Positions 7,460-15,704 of a stretch of 64,000 nucleotides of DNA are shown piece after piece. Under the pieces are notes generated by a model that worked only from the letters and a program-made list of their open reading frames with translations, searched no databases and was not told the DNA's origin. The position numbers and the translations under genes are program-made. How positions within the stretch are numbered: the first letter of the stretch is position 1; each line of letters opens with the position of its first letter. Source of the stretch: Pseudomonadota bacterium (GTDB lineage: Archaea > Thermoplasmatota > SW-10-69-26 > JACQPN01 > JAJPHT01); NCBI GenBank assembly GCA_021325135.1, contig JAJPHT010000033.1, positions 1 through 64,000 on the forward strand, read 5' to 3'.

Positions 7460-7843
7460 CTACGCAGCGCCGGTCTCTGCCTTGAAGATGGGCTCCGAGA
7501 GGCTGCGGCTCTTGCAGACGGGGCATCGGCTCGGCGCCTTGGGCACGTCGAGGCGGAAGGTGAAGCCGCACTGCGTGCACGATGGGGGCACCATGAGCAG
7601 CGTCGCGTCCTGGTGGCGGAACGAGAGGCGCAGGTGCTCCAGGTCGGAGAGCACGACGCTGCGGCGGGTCTCCAGGATCTTCTCGATGTCGTCCAGCGAG
7701 AGGCCCTCGGCCGACGAGAAGAGGAGTTCGCGGAGCCGTTCGCGGCGGGTGCGGCCCAGGGCCGTCCGCGCGTCTTCAGCGGGCGCCGAAGCGGGGGCGT
7801 GGAGCCCTCGTCCCGGCGAGGCGGGAGAAGACATGAGCAGCAT
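7460..7843 (-). CDS. HTH transcriptional regulator with C-terminal zinc ribbon
   Basis: 127 residues. The N-terminal winged helix is RRERLRELLFSSAEGLSLDDIEKIL with a recognition helix around RRSVVLSDLEHLRLSF; the C-terminal zinc ribbon has CTQCGFTF and CPVCKSR. This domain order matches archaeal predicted HTH-Zn-ribbon regulators (COG3357-like). Two ATGs are possible (7843 and 7834); a TATA-like AGATTTTAGG 20-25 nt upstream favours a leaderless start at 7843. Translationally coupled to the 110-residue partner downstream. Confidence 0.72.
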   Translation of the reverse strand: MLLMSSPASPGRGLHAPASAPAEDARTALGRTRRERLRELLFSSAEGLSLDDIEKILETRRSVVLSDLEHLRLSFRHQDATLLMVPPSCTQCGFTFRLDVPKAPSRCPVCKSRSLSEPIFKAETGAA

Positions 7844-7861
7844 CCCCTCTGCTCGTCCTTC

Positions 7862-7871
7862 CTAAAATCTT
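7862..7871 (-). promoter_or_regulatory. TATA-like core promoter of the HTH/zinc-ribbon operon
   Basis: AGATTTTAGG on the minus strand, about 23 nt before the ATG at 7843; the only AT-rich tract in this gap. Confidence 0.45.
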
Positions 7872-7973
7872 TCGACCCGATGCGCGAAACGTCCCCAGGC
7901 ATCCGGCGTCCCCTCCGGCAGGCGGCGAGGCAAAGGGGCAAGCTTCTTGAGGGCCGCCGGAAAAGGAGGGGGC

Positions 7974-8075
7974 ATGCTCAGCGGGCTCCCCCGCAGGCAG
8001 ATGCTCTGGTGCGGCCTCTGCGCCCTCGCCGCGGTGGCCGCCGCCGTGGCGATCCTCAGCGCGTGGGCCGCCTAG
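7974..8075 (+). CDS. Small single-pass membrane peptide (33 aa)
   Basis: MLSGLPRRQMLWCGLC then a hydrophobic stretch rich in Ala/Val/Leu and a TAG stop. A strong ribosome-binding site (GGAGGGGG) sits just before the ATG. A basic N-terminus (RR) followed by about 20 hydrophobic residues predicts one transmembrane helix. No homologue recognised. It lies alone in the gap between the HTH operon and leuD, on the opposite strand to both. Confidence 0.45.
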   Translation: MLSGLPRRQMLWCGLCALAAVAAAVAILSAWAA

Positions 8076-8098
8076 CGCCCCTCCGCCCCCCTGAGGGC

Positions 8099-8617
8099 TC
8101 ACGAGGCCTTCGCGCGCCGCTCGGCGAGCTTCTGCTTCGTGACTTCGACCAGCCCGCCGGCGCGCAGGATGCTGAGCGCCTTGTCGGAGAGGGGCACGGC
8201 CTCGTAGGTCTGCCCCGAGGTCTTGTTGTGGATCTTGCCGGTGGTGAGGTCCACCTCCAGCACGTCGCCCTCCTTGACCTTCTTGGAGACGTCCGCCACC
8301 TCCAGGATGGGCAGCGCGACGTTGATGGCGTTGCGGTAGAAGATGCGCGCGAAGCTCTCCGCCAGCACGACGGGGACGCCCGCGCCCTTGATGGCCAGCG
8401 GCGCGTGCTCGCGGGAGGAGCCGCAGCCGAAGTTGCGCCCCGCCACGATGACGTCGCCCTTCTTCACCTGCTTCGCGAACTCGGGGCGCGCGCCCTCCAG
8501 CACGACCTTGCCAAGCTCCTCGGCGGTGATCATGGTGAGGTACTTGCCCGGCGTGATCTGGTCCGTGTCCACGTTGTCGGGGAAGACCCAGGCCTTGCCG
8601 GCGAAGCGCGTCTCCAT
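8099..8617 (-). CDS. leuD: 3-isopropylmalate (or homoaconitate) dehydratase small subunit
   Basis: Swivel-domain subunit of the aconitase-family hydro-lyase in leucine or lysine-type chain elongation. 172 residues, normal for the archaeal short form. Visible: FPDNVDTDQITPGKYL, the substrate-contacting GRNFGCGSSREHAP, and VVLAESFARIFYRNAINVALP. The ATG start gives METRFAGKAW. The likely partner large subunit is about 18 kb away (26322-27671) rather than adjacent, which is unusual. Leucine and homoaconitase versions cannot be separated from sequence alone. Confidence 0.92.
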   Translation of the reverse strand: METRFAGKAWVFPDNVDTDQITPGKYLTMITAEELGKVVLEGARPEFAKQVKKGDVIVAGRNFGCGSSREHAPLAIKGAGVPVVLAESFARIFYRNAINVALPILEVADVSKKVKEGDVLEVDLTTGKIHNKTSGQTYEAVPLSDKALSILRAGGLVEVTKQKLAERRAKAS

Positions 8618-8712
8618 GGCGGCGCCAAGCGGGGGGCCCGGCTTGAAGTTTGCCGGCGTTCCAGGGGGGTTTGCCTCCGTCTGGCCGCTCCTCGAAACGC
8701 ACGAGCAGAGCG

Positions 8713-9744
8713 TCAAGCCGCCTCGGGCTCGCGCCGCGCGATGGGGGCAGAAGTGGCGGGCGCCACCTCCACCGTCTCCCCCAGCTTCGGGATGCGCAAT
8801 CTCCCCGGAGACAGCCCCTTCTCCTCCCACCAGGCGCGCAGCACGCGCGGGGGCTCGTCGATGGGCTCGTCGGCGAGGCGGAACGTGCCCCAGTGGATGG
8901 GCAGCATCTCCCGCGCGCCGGTGTCCAGGAAGGCCTGCCCCGCTTCGGGCGGGTCGACGTGGACGGGCGCCATGAACCAGCGCGGCGAGTACGCGCCGAT
9001 GGGGATGAGGGCGAGGTCGAGGCCGGGGAACGCCTCGCCCACCTGCCGGAACCCCTGGAAGTAGCCCGTGTCGCCCGCGAAGTAGGCCTTGCTCCCCGCG
9101 GGGCCCTCCACGACCCAGCCAGCCCAGAGCGTGCGGTCGCGCCCCCAGGGCGTGCGGCCGCTGAAGTGCTGCGCCGGGACGCAGGTGAGGCGGTGGCCGT
9201 CCAGCAGCGCGTCCTCCCACCAGGAGCGCTCCACGACGCTGGTGAACCCGCGCTTGCGCAGCCAGGCGCCAACACCGGTGGGCGCGAAGACGGGCGTCTC
9301 GCGGGGGAGGCGCTTCAGCGTGCCCGCGTCCAGGTGGTCGTAGTGGTCGTGGCTCTGCACGACGGCGTCGATGGGGGGCAGGTCCTTCCACGCGACGCCC
9401 GGCTCGGTCTGTCGCTTCACGACGCCCCCGATGCGGCGGCTCCAGACGGGGTCGAGGAGGAGCGTCTTCCCGTCCACCTGGAGCACGAGGGAGGAGTGGC
9501 CCACCCACGTCGCGGCGATGCCCTTGCGCGGCGGCTCGCCCACGGGGCCCTGGCGCACGGCGCGCTCGACCTGGGGGACGTGCTCGTGGTACTTGCGCCG
9601 CTCCATGCGCCACTTGATGAGGGCCCGGAAGCCGCGCTCCTCGCGGTCGTCGGCGCCCGTCTCCTCCGGGAGCGGCAGCGGCGGGTGCACGAACGCGGGG
9701 TTGACGTACCGGTCCCCCACGCGGATCGGCTGGACGCGCTCCAC
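8713..9744 (-). CDS. Metallo-beta-lactamase-fold hydrolase (UlaG / NAPE-PLD-like)
   Basis: 343 residues. Zinc-binding motif SHDHYDHLD at 131-139, preceded by WVGHSSLVLQVDGKTLLLDP, followed by AYFAGDTGYFQGF and the late MLPIHWGTFRL. This arrangement matches the N-acyl-phosphatidylethanolamine phospholipase D-like branch of the fold, which may act on phosphodiesters, possibly lipids (inference). No signal peptide, so cytoplasmic. GTG start; a TATA-like CCTTCATAG is centred 27 nt upstream. Confidence 0.85.
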   Translation of the reverse strand: MERVQPIRVGDRYVNPAFVHPPLPLPEETGADDREERGFRALIKWRMERRKYHEHVPQVERAVRQGPVGEPPRKGIAATWVGHSSLVLQVDGKTLLLDPVWSRRIGGVVKRQTEPGVAWKDLPPIDAVVQSHDHYDHLDAGTLKRLPRETPVFAPTGVGAWLRKRGFTSVVERSWWEDALLDGHRLTCVPAQHFSGRTPWGRDRTLWAGWVVEGPAGSKAYFAGDTGYFQGFRQVGEAFPGLDLALIPIGAYSPRWFMAPVHVDPPEAGQAFLDTGAREMLPIHWGTFRLADEPIDEPPRVLRAWWEEKGLSPGRLRIPKLGETVEVAPATSAPIARREPEAA

Positions 9745-9766
9745 GCGGGGCGATTCATCCGCTGCG

Positions 9767-9777
9767 GCTATGAAGGT
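9767..9777 (-). promoter_or_regulatory. TATA-like core promoter of the UlaG-like gene
   Basis: CCTTCATAGCC on the minus strand, centred 27 nt before the GTG at 9744, consistent with a leaderless transcript. Confidence 0.4.
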
Positions 9778-9795
9778 GGCTGGCTAGGCGGGGGC

Positions 9796-10206
9796 TCAGC
9801 CGATCACGACGAGGTAGCCCGTCATGGTGGGCTGATGGAACCCGCAGGTGTAGGGGAAGACGCCGGCGTGGTCCGCGACGAAGGTGATGTTCGCCTCGGC
9901 GCCGGGCGCCACGTCGTAGTCCATGGCGTAGGGCGCCTGCATGGTGAACGTGTGGTGCTCGTCGGTGTCCTCCAGGTTGTGGAAGTGGATGACGACGGTG
10001 TCGCCCTTGTTGACGATGAGATGATCGGGCGTGAACGTGTCGTGCGGGATGCCCACCTGCGTCTCGTTGAAGTCGAGGCTGGTGGTGAAGAGCTGGAACT
10101 CCCGCGTCTGGGGCGGGGCGTTGACCTTGTCCTGCCCGCTGGACACGCAGCCCGCGAGGGGCAGCGCGCCCAGGAGGAGGGCGACGGCGAAGGGGGTGGC
10201 GCGCAT
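9796..10206 (-). CDS. Cupredoxin-domain lipoprotein (blue-copper type)
   Basis: 136 residues, exported and lipid-anchored: signal peptide with lipobox LAGC (Cys20). The cupredoxin domain has the N-terminal copper His in DTDEHHTFTM (84-85) and the C-terminal ligand loop YTCGFHQPTMTG giving Cys121, His124 and Met128, the full type-1 copper set. Likely a small electron carrier outside the membrane, possibly for the heme-copper oxidase encoded about 11 kb away. Spacing to the upstream zinc-ribbon gene is 70 nt and includes an inverted repeat. Confidence 0.85.
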   Translation of the reverse strand: MRATPFAVALLLGALPLAGCVSSGQDKVNAPPQTREFQLFTTSLDFNETQVGIPHDTFTPDHLIVNKGDTVVIHFHNLEDTDEHHTFTMQAPYAMDYDVAPGAEANITFVADHAGVFPYTCGFHQPTMTGYLVVIG

Positions 10207-10252
10207 GGCGGGGACCGGATTCCCATGCGCCCTCCGGCGGCACGAAGGCTGC

Positions 10253-10268
10253 ACCGAACCCGTTCGGT
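10253..10268. promoter_or_regulatory. Inverted repeat upstream of the cupredoxin gene
   Basis: ACCGAAC-CC-GTTCGGT: perfect 7-bp arms with a 2-bp gap, 47-62 nt before the cupredoxin start and just after the preceding gene. Either an operator or a weak terminator hairpin. Confidence 0.4.
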
Positions 10269-10276
10269 CCGGCTTC

Positions 10277-10672
10277 CTACCCCGTCGTCTCGGGCTTCCA
10301 GCGCGTGACCTGGTAGCTCTTGCAGCGGCGGCACGAGCCCAGCTTGCCGGCGGCCTTGCGGTGGACGAAGGTGTAGCCGCAGTCGGCGCAGGCGAGGACG
10401 TCGCCGGGCTGGTAGGCCTCGATGACGCCGCCGCGGACGGTGCGCACGATGTCGCCGACGCGCTCCAGCTCGCGCAGCATCGACTCCAGGAGCGCCGTGG
10501 AGTCCTCCATGGTCGCGGGGCTCGACATGCTGCCGGAGCGCGCGCGCAGGAGCAGGATTTCACCATACGAGCGGGCGGCGGCCACGGCGTTGGTGACGTC
10601 GTGGAGCGCGCCTTCCATGCTCGGGCCGGTGGGTGCGTTGGGCTTTCCCGCGCGGCTGGGGGCCAGCGTCAC
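10277..10672 (-). CDS. Phosphoacceptor-helix (HisKA-like) protein with C-terminal zinc ribbon
   Basis: 131 residues. Residues 22-46 (ALHDVTNAVAAARSYGEILL) resemble the H-box helix of histidine kinases, with candidate phosphoacceptor His24 followed by Asp25 and Asn28. Residues 56-80 (DSTALLESMLRELERVGDIV) fit the second helix of a dimerisation hairpin. No ATP-binding N, G1 or G2 boxes follow; instead there is a zinc ribbon (CADCGY ... CRRCKSY, Cys95/98/114/117). The GTG start overlaps the stop of the receiver gene upstream, so the two are coupled. Inferred role: phosphotransfer or receiver-binding regulator, not a kinase. Confidence 0.6.
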   Translation of the reverse strand: MTLAPSRAGKPNAPTGPSMEGALHDVTNAVAAARSYGEILLLRARSGSMSSPATMEDSTALLESMLRELERVGDIVRTVRGGVIEAYQPGDVLACADCGYTFVHRKAAGKLGSCRRCKSYQVTRWKPETTG

Positions 10673-11046
10673 GCCGCCCCTCCCACGGTCTGGCCCGTGG
10701 CGGCGGCGATGGCCTGCACGATCTCGGTGGGCTTGAAGGGCTTCTCCAGGATGCCGGAGGCGCCCACGCGCTCCTGGATCTCGTCGAGGTCCATGGAGGC
10801 GCTGAAGAGGAGGATGGGGAGGCGCGAGAGGAGCGTGTCCTGGCGGATCGCGCGCACGAGGCGATCGAGGTCCAGGCCCGGCATGCGGACGTCCTGGAGG
10901 AGGAGGTCGGGGCGCTCCTTGCGCAGCGTGTCGAGGACGTGCGACTGCTCGGCGCAGGTCACCACCTCGAACCCCATGTCCATCAAGAGCAGTTGTGTGC
11001 TGCGGAGGATGCTGACCTCGTCGTCGACCACCAGGATCTTCGTCAC
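10669..11046 (-). CDS. CheY-like stand-alone response regulator receiver
   Basis: 125-residue receiver: acidic pair VVDDE (8-10), phosphoacceptor Asp52 in LLLQDVRMPG, Ser/Thr position near 82-84 (LFSAS) and Lys102 in LEKPFKP. No output domain. GTG start after AAGGGGG. Its TGA overlaps the GTG of the downstream phosphoacceptor-helix/zinc-ribbon gene, so this is a two-gene signalling operon without a linked kinase. Confidence 0.88.
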   Translation of the reverse strand: MTKILVVDDEVSILRSTQLLLMDMGFEVVTCAEQSHVLDTLRKERPDLLLQDVRMPGLDLDRLVRAIRQDTLLSRLPILLFSASMDLDEIQERVGASGILEKPFKPTEIVQAIAAATGQTVGGAA

Positions 11047-11186
11047 GTCTAGGGGCCCCCTTCTGGCTCCGTTGCTCAGGGTCAACGCCGTCTCAGGGCA
11101 CAAGTCCTTTTCGCCTGGCGGGCTCCTGGAGGCGGGCGGGCTGGCCAGCAACGCTTTTGGCCAGAGAGCCGGGTCGCCCTCCGTCC

Positions 11187-12599
11187 ATGCGCTCCGTCCT
11201 CCTGGCCGCGCTCCTCCTCGCCGCCCCGGCCCTGGCGGGCTGCGTCGCCGGCCCCGCCCCCTCGCCGGCGTCCGCCACGGCCGCGGCCGACGACGCGCTG
11301 GAGGCGCAGATCGGCGCGCCCATCGTGGCGGACCACGACCACGCCGACCCCAAGCTCCACGACCACCACCTCAACCTGGAGGTCGTGGCGGCGGTCAACG
11401 GGCACGACCCCCCCGCCAGCGCGGACCCTGGCGAGTTCTACGCCGAGACGGCGGTGCGCGGCCACTACGCGTACCTCTCGCGCTACGGCCCCGCCTCGGG
11501 CATCGCCATCTTCGACATCGCGGACGTGGAGAAGCCCAAATTCGTCAGCGAGGTGCGCCTGGACGACGGCTTCGAGCCCGACGTGGAGGTCAGCGACGAC
11601 GGCAACTGGGCCTTCTGGGAGACGCAGCGCTTCCCGCTCTCGCCTCACCCGCCCATCCTCGACCCCCTCGCCAACGCGCCCCACGGCGTCCACATCGTGG
11701 ACCTCCACGACAAGAAGAGCCCCAAGGACGTGGGCTTCTACCCCGTGGCGCCCGACGGCCCGCACAGCATCACCTACGCCAACATCAGCGGGCGCAACAT
11801 CCTCTTCCTCAGCGTCTACGCCTTCGCGTACGCCTACGAGAACGTCGAGGTGCCCAACCAGCAGCGCCTGGAGATCACGGAGCTTGACACCAGCGGCCCC
11901 GTCCCCATGCTGAAGAAGCTGGCGGAGTACCGCGAGCCGGGCGCCACTGGAGGGCCGGGCCTCTTCCCGCACGACATCAGCGTGCAGAAGCACCCGCTCA
12001 CCGGGGACTACATCGGCTACGTCGCGTACTGGGACGTGGGGCTCGTGCTCCTCAACCTCAACGACCCCGCGAACCCCAAGGAGATCGGCAAGGTCACGGA
12101 CTTCGGCCCCGCCAAGTACCGCGAGGTCCACATGGCGCACAGCTTCCCGGAGCTCATCGACGGCAAGCACGTCACGGTGGTGGAGCCCGAGCACGGCAGC
12201 GGCGACGACACGGGCTACATGACGTTCCTGGACACCACGGACCCCGCGCACCCGAAATACCTCTCCTCGTGGCTCCTGCCCGGGAACCTCACGACCCAGG
12301 GCCTTCGCTTCAGCCCGCACTACTTCGACGTGCGCGACGGGCGCGTGGCGCTGGCGAGCTATCACGCCGGCGTGTGGATCATCGACGTGCACGACCACGA
12401 CCACCTGATGCATCCGCGCAGCGTGGGCTTCGCGGAGCTTGCCGCGCGCCGCGCGGCGACGAGCCCCGTCCCCGGCTTCGCGCCCGAGCAGGGCGCCTTC
12501 GACGCGTGGTGGGTGGACGACACGCACGTCGTCGCGGGCGACGCCCTCAACGGCCTGGACGTGCTGCGCTACACGGGGCCTGCGCCGGCCTCCGTGTGA
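11187..12599 (+). CDS. LVIVD-repeat exported lipoprotein
   Basis: 470 residues with signal peptide and lipobox LAGC (Cys19), so exported and anchored. The body is made of beta-propeller-like repeats of the LVIVD family: GIAIFDIADVEKPKFVSEV, GVHIVDLHDKKSPKDVGFY, GLVLLNLNDPANPKEIGKV, MTFLDTTDPAHPKYL and GVWIIDVHDH. A His/Asp-rich stretch (ADHDHADPKLHDHH) follows the anchor and may bind metal. Function of the family is unknown; surface adhesion or binding is typical. TATA-like CGCTTTTGG is about 30 nt upstream. First gene of a run of exported proteins. Confidence 0.82.
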   Translation: MRSVLLAALLLAAPALAGCVAGPAPSPASATAAADDALEAQIGAPIVADHDHADPKLHDHHLNLEVVAAVNGHDPPASADPGEFYAETAVRGHYAYLSRYGPASGIAIFDIADVEKPKFVSEVRLDDGFEPDVEVSDDGNWAFWETQRFPLSPHPPILDPLANAPHGVHIVDLHDKKSPKDVGFYPVAPDGPHSITYANISGRNILFLSVYAFAYAYENVEVPNQQRLEITELDTSGPVPMLKKLAEYREPGATGGPGLFPHDISVQKHPLTGDYIGYVAYWDVGLVLLNLNDPANPKEIGKVTDFGPAKYREVHMAHSFPELIDGKHVTVVEPEHGSGDDTGYMTFLDTTDPAHPKYLSSWLLPGNLTTQGLRFSPHYFDVRDGRVALASYHAGVWIIDVHDHDHLMHPRSVGFAELAARRAATSPVPGFAPEQGAFDAWWVDDTHVVAGDALNGLDVLRYTGPAPASV

Positions 12600-12675
12600 C
12601 GCGGCCCCGCCACCCTTGCCGCTGCCGGCATGCCTTTCTCGTCCCAGGATGTCCGGGAGCCGAGGAGGCCTCACG

Positions 12676-15108
12676 ATGAAGGTCGTTGTCTCAGCTTTTG
12701 CCCTGCTAACCATCCTGCCGCTTCTCGTCCCCGCCACCGTGGCCGGGGCCGACGAGCCCACCGTCCCCATGCCCTCGTCCCTCTCCCCGCTCACCCCCCT
12801 GGTGCGTGACCAGGGCGTGGCGTCCCTGGACCAGCCCGTCCGCGTCGTGGTGGGCCTGGACCTGCACGACAAGGCGAAGCTGGACGCGTTCCTCGCGGAC
12901 GTCTCCGACCCGCGCTCGCCGGACTTCCAGCGGTTCCTGACCCAGGACGAGTTCAACGCGCGCTACGGCCCCACGGCCGCCCAGGAGGCGCGCGTCGTCT
13001 CGTGGCTCGCCGATGCCGGCTTCCACGTGACGCAGCGCTTCCCCAACCGCCTCCTCGTGGTCGCGGAGGGCACCAACGCCGCCGCGCAGGCCGCCTTCGG
13101 CGTGCCGGTCCACCGCGTGCTCTTCCAGAGCGCCCCGCACCTTGCCGTCCTGGACGCGCCGCGCTTCCCGGCGGACGTCGCCGCGTTCGCCACCGGCGTC
13201 TTCGGCCTGGACGACCTCGTCCAGATGCAGCCCATGGGCCAGCCCGCCGCGAAGGTGGGCTCGAGCTGCTGCGCGTTCAGCCCCGCCGACCTCGCGCGCT
13301 TCTACGGGAACGGCTACGCCAGCGTCTACAACGGGTCGGGCCAGACCGTCGTCATCGCGGGCGCCTACTCCTGGAAGGACAGCGACAACAACGCGTCCAA
13401 CAGCCAGTGGAGCCTCCCCTCCCTGCCGGCGGGCAGCGCGCAGGTCTGCGTCGGCAGCGGCGCGGGCTGCGGCTTCGACTCGTCCCAATCCCTGGAGGTC
13501 TCGCTGGACGTGCAGATGGTCCACGCCGTCGCTCCCGGCGCCGCCGTCAAGAACTACATGGCGCAGACGACCGCCATCGCGGACTTCCCCGCCATGTACA
13601 ACCAGATCGTCACCGACAACCCGGGCCACGTCGTGTCCACGAGCTGGGGCCACTGCGAGCCCAACTCCGCGGCGAGCTTCCAGTCGACCGATGACAACAT
13701 CTTCTCCAACGGCAACGCCGTGGGCCAGAGCTGGTTCGCCGCCACGGGCGACCACGGCTCCAACGACTGCAACGCCCTCCTCACCGGGACGGTGACCGTC
13801 GACCATCCCGCCAACGCGCCCCACATGATGGGCGTCGGCGGCACGCACGCCAACTGCAGCCCCGCCATGACCGTCTCCGCGCCCAACTGCACGGCGTATG
13901 GCAGCGAGACCGCCTGGAGCGGCGCGGGCGGCGGCGCCAGCGTCAACTTCGCGAAGCCGAGCTATCAGACCGGCTGCGGCGTCCCCGCCGACGGGCAGCG
14001 CGACGTGCCCGACCTCTCCATGGAGGCGGACACGAGCCCGGGCAACTGGGTCGTGTTCAACGGCACGTGGAACGTCGTGGGCGGGACCAGCGACGCCGCG
14101 CCGCAGTGGGGCGCGTACTTCGCGCTCCTCAACCAGCGCATCGGGGGGAGCGGCGTGGGCCTCCCCGGCACGAGGCTCTACCAGCTCTGCGGAGGCAGCT
14201 CGTACCACGACGTCACGAGCGGCAGCAACGGCGCCTTCTCCGCCGGGGCGGGCTACGACCAGGTGACCGGCCTGGGCACCATCGACGCCGACTGGTTCCT
14301 GGTCAACTGGGGCAACGGCTCCGCGATCGCCCCCAGCGCGCCCCGGGGCCTCGTCGCCACGGCCGGCGACTCGCAGGTCAGCCTCTCGTGGACCGCCGCC
14401 CCCGACGGCGCCAGCGCGGTGACGAACTACACGATCTACCGCGGCACGACCAGCGGCGGCGAGACGCAGGTCGCCGTCGTGGGCAACGTCACCACCTACA
14501 CCGACACGGGCCTCACCGACAGCCAGACCTACTACTACAAGGTGGACGCGACCAACGCCGTCGGCGAGGGCCCCAACAGCACGGAGGCCAGCGCGACGCC
14601 CACCGCCATCGTGTTCAACGAGACGTTCGACGCGAGCACCAGCGCGCCCGCCAACTGGACCTTCAGCGGCCTCTGGCACGTCACCTCCGCCTGCCAAGGC
14701 GCCGCCTCGCCCGCGAACTCGCTCCAGTACACCCAGGACTCCACCTGCACGTACGACACGGGCGCGACCAACACCGGCGACGCGACGACGCCCGCCATCA
14801 ACCTGAGCGGGCTCACGCTTCCGCTCCTGCGGTTCAGCACGAAGTACCAGGTCGAGCACTTCACGGTGGGCGGCTTCGACAAGCTGCAGGTGCAGGTGCT
14901 TCCCGCAGGGAGCACCACGTGGAGCACCATCTGGGTCCAGGACAGCTCCACCGCCGCGCAGACCTCGTGGACGACGGTCACGCTGAGCCTGAACCTCTAC
15001 AAGTCGGCCGGGACGCAGGTGAGGTTCCACTTCGACACGGTGACGCCGCTCAACAACGGCTTCCCGGGCTGGGCCGTGGACAACGTGACGATGCTGGGAG
15101 GCGGCTAA
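12676..15108 (+). CDS. Sedolisin (S53) serine-carboxyl protease with FN3 and C-terminal beta domain, copy 1
   Basis: Secreted, acid-type endopeptidase, 810 residues. Signal peptide (about 1-25), a prodomain with FLTQDEFNARYGPT and LLVVAEGTNAAAQ, then the catalytic domain: Glu274 and Asp278 (SLEVSLDVQ), oxyanion Asp359 (AATGDHGSND) and nucleophile Ser472 (GGTSDAAPQWG). The calcium site is in YHDVTSGSNG and VTGLGTID. A fibronectin type III domain spans about 553-645 and a jelly-roll-like C-terminal domain about 650-810. All catalytic residues are intact. Two genes downstream is a close paralogue with the same domain order. Start chosen by GGAGGCC before the ATG. Confidence 0.93.
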   Translation: MKVVVSAFALLTILPLLVPATVAGADEPTVPMPSSLSPLTPLVRDQGVASLDQPVRVVVGLDLHDKAKLDAFLADVSDPRSPDFQRFLTQDEFNARYGPTAAQEARVVSWLADAGFHVTQRFPNRLLVVAEGTNAAAQAAFGVPVHRVLFQSAPHLAVLDAPRFPADVAAFATGVFGLDDLVQMQPMGQPAAKVGSSCCAFSPADLARFYGNGYASVYNGSGQTVVIAGAYSWKDSDNNASNSQWSLPSLPAGSAQVCVGSGAGCGFDSSQSLEVSLDVQMVHAVAPGAAVKNYMAQTTAIADFPAMYNQIVTDNPGHVVSTSWGHCEPNSAASFQSTDDNIFSNGNAVGQSWFAATGDHGSNDCNALLTGTVTVDHPANAPHMMGVGGTHANCSPAMTVSAPNCTAYGSETAWSGAGGGASVNFAKPSYQTGCGVPADGQRDVPDLSMEADTSPGNWVVFNGTWNVVGGTSDAAPQWGAYFALLNQRIGGSGVGLPGTRLYQLCGGSSYHDVTSGSNGAFSAGAGYDQVTGLGTIDADWFLVNWGNGSAIAPSAPRGLVATAGDSQVSLSWTAAPDGASAVTNYTIYRGTTSGGETQVAVVGNVTTYTDTGLTDSQTYYYKVDATNAVGEGPNSTEASATPTAIVFNETFDASTSAPANWTFSGLWHVTSACQGAASPANSLQYTQDSTCTYDTGATNTGDATTPAINLSGLTLPLLRFSTKYQVEHFTVGGFDKLQVQVLPAGSTTWSTIWVQDSSTAAQTSWTTVTLSLNLYKSAGTQVRFHFDTVTPLNNGFPGWAVDNVTMLGGG

Positions 15109-15184
15109 GGGGGAGCGCGCCGGACGCAGCCGGGGGGCTACGCGCGCGGAAGGCCGATCAGGCTGCCCGACGCTGGCCGCGCGC

Positions 15185-15616
15185 ATGCGCAGCCTCGTCC
15201 CCCTGGCCGCCCTGGCCTCCCTCCTCGCTCTCGCGCACCCCGTTGGCGCGGCGCTCCCGCCCAACGCGGTGTATGCCGCCCACGGCGCGGTCGCCACCGC
15301 GGACTTCGTCTACGACGGCCCCTGCGTCGGCGAGGGCACCGTGACGCTCGTCGTCCACTCCGCGGGCGGCGACCAGACGCTCACCGCCGCCGTCACCAGC
15401 AGCGCGGTGGGCGCCACCTGCGGCTCGGGCCTGCGCTGCAACGGCTGCCCGCCCGTCCCCGAGGCGTTCGAGTGGGAGCTCAAGGGCGACGGCGTCCTCC
15501 TCGTGGGCGGCGGCCCCGCCGTGTACGACACCTACGCCGACCGCCCCGTCGCGTTCCAGCTCCAGGGCACCTTCCTGGGCGGCGACTTGGAGGCCCACGG
15601 CACGATCCCGCTCTGA
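15185..15616 (+). CDS. Small secreted Cys-containing protein of unknown function
   Basis: 143 residues, start MRSLVPLAALASLLALAHP followed by a likely signal-peptidase site after VGAA. The mature part is beta-rich with five Cys (DGPCVGEG, GATCGSGLRCNGCPP), suggesting disulfides outside the cell. Not recognised as any family. It sits between the two sedolisins, 76 nt after the first and 88 nt before the second, same strand. A role linked to the proteases (inhibitor, chaperone or partner) is only guilt by association. Confidence 0.7.
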   Translation: MRSLVPLAALASLLALAHPVGAALPPNAVYAAHGAVATADFVYDGPCVGEGTVTLVVHSAGGDQTLTAAVTSSAVGATCGSGLRCNGCPPVPEAFEWELKGDGVLLVGGGPAVYDTYADRPVAFQLQGTFLGGDLEAHGTIPL

Positions 15617-15704
15617 GCCCAGGTCATTTCACAGGAGTTCTCCACATTTTCCCCGACACGGCTTTCTATTCCTCGGCGCTAGCCGCTGCGGGAGGCCCTC
15701 GTCC

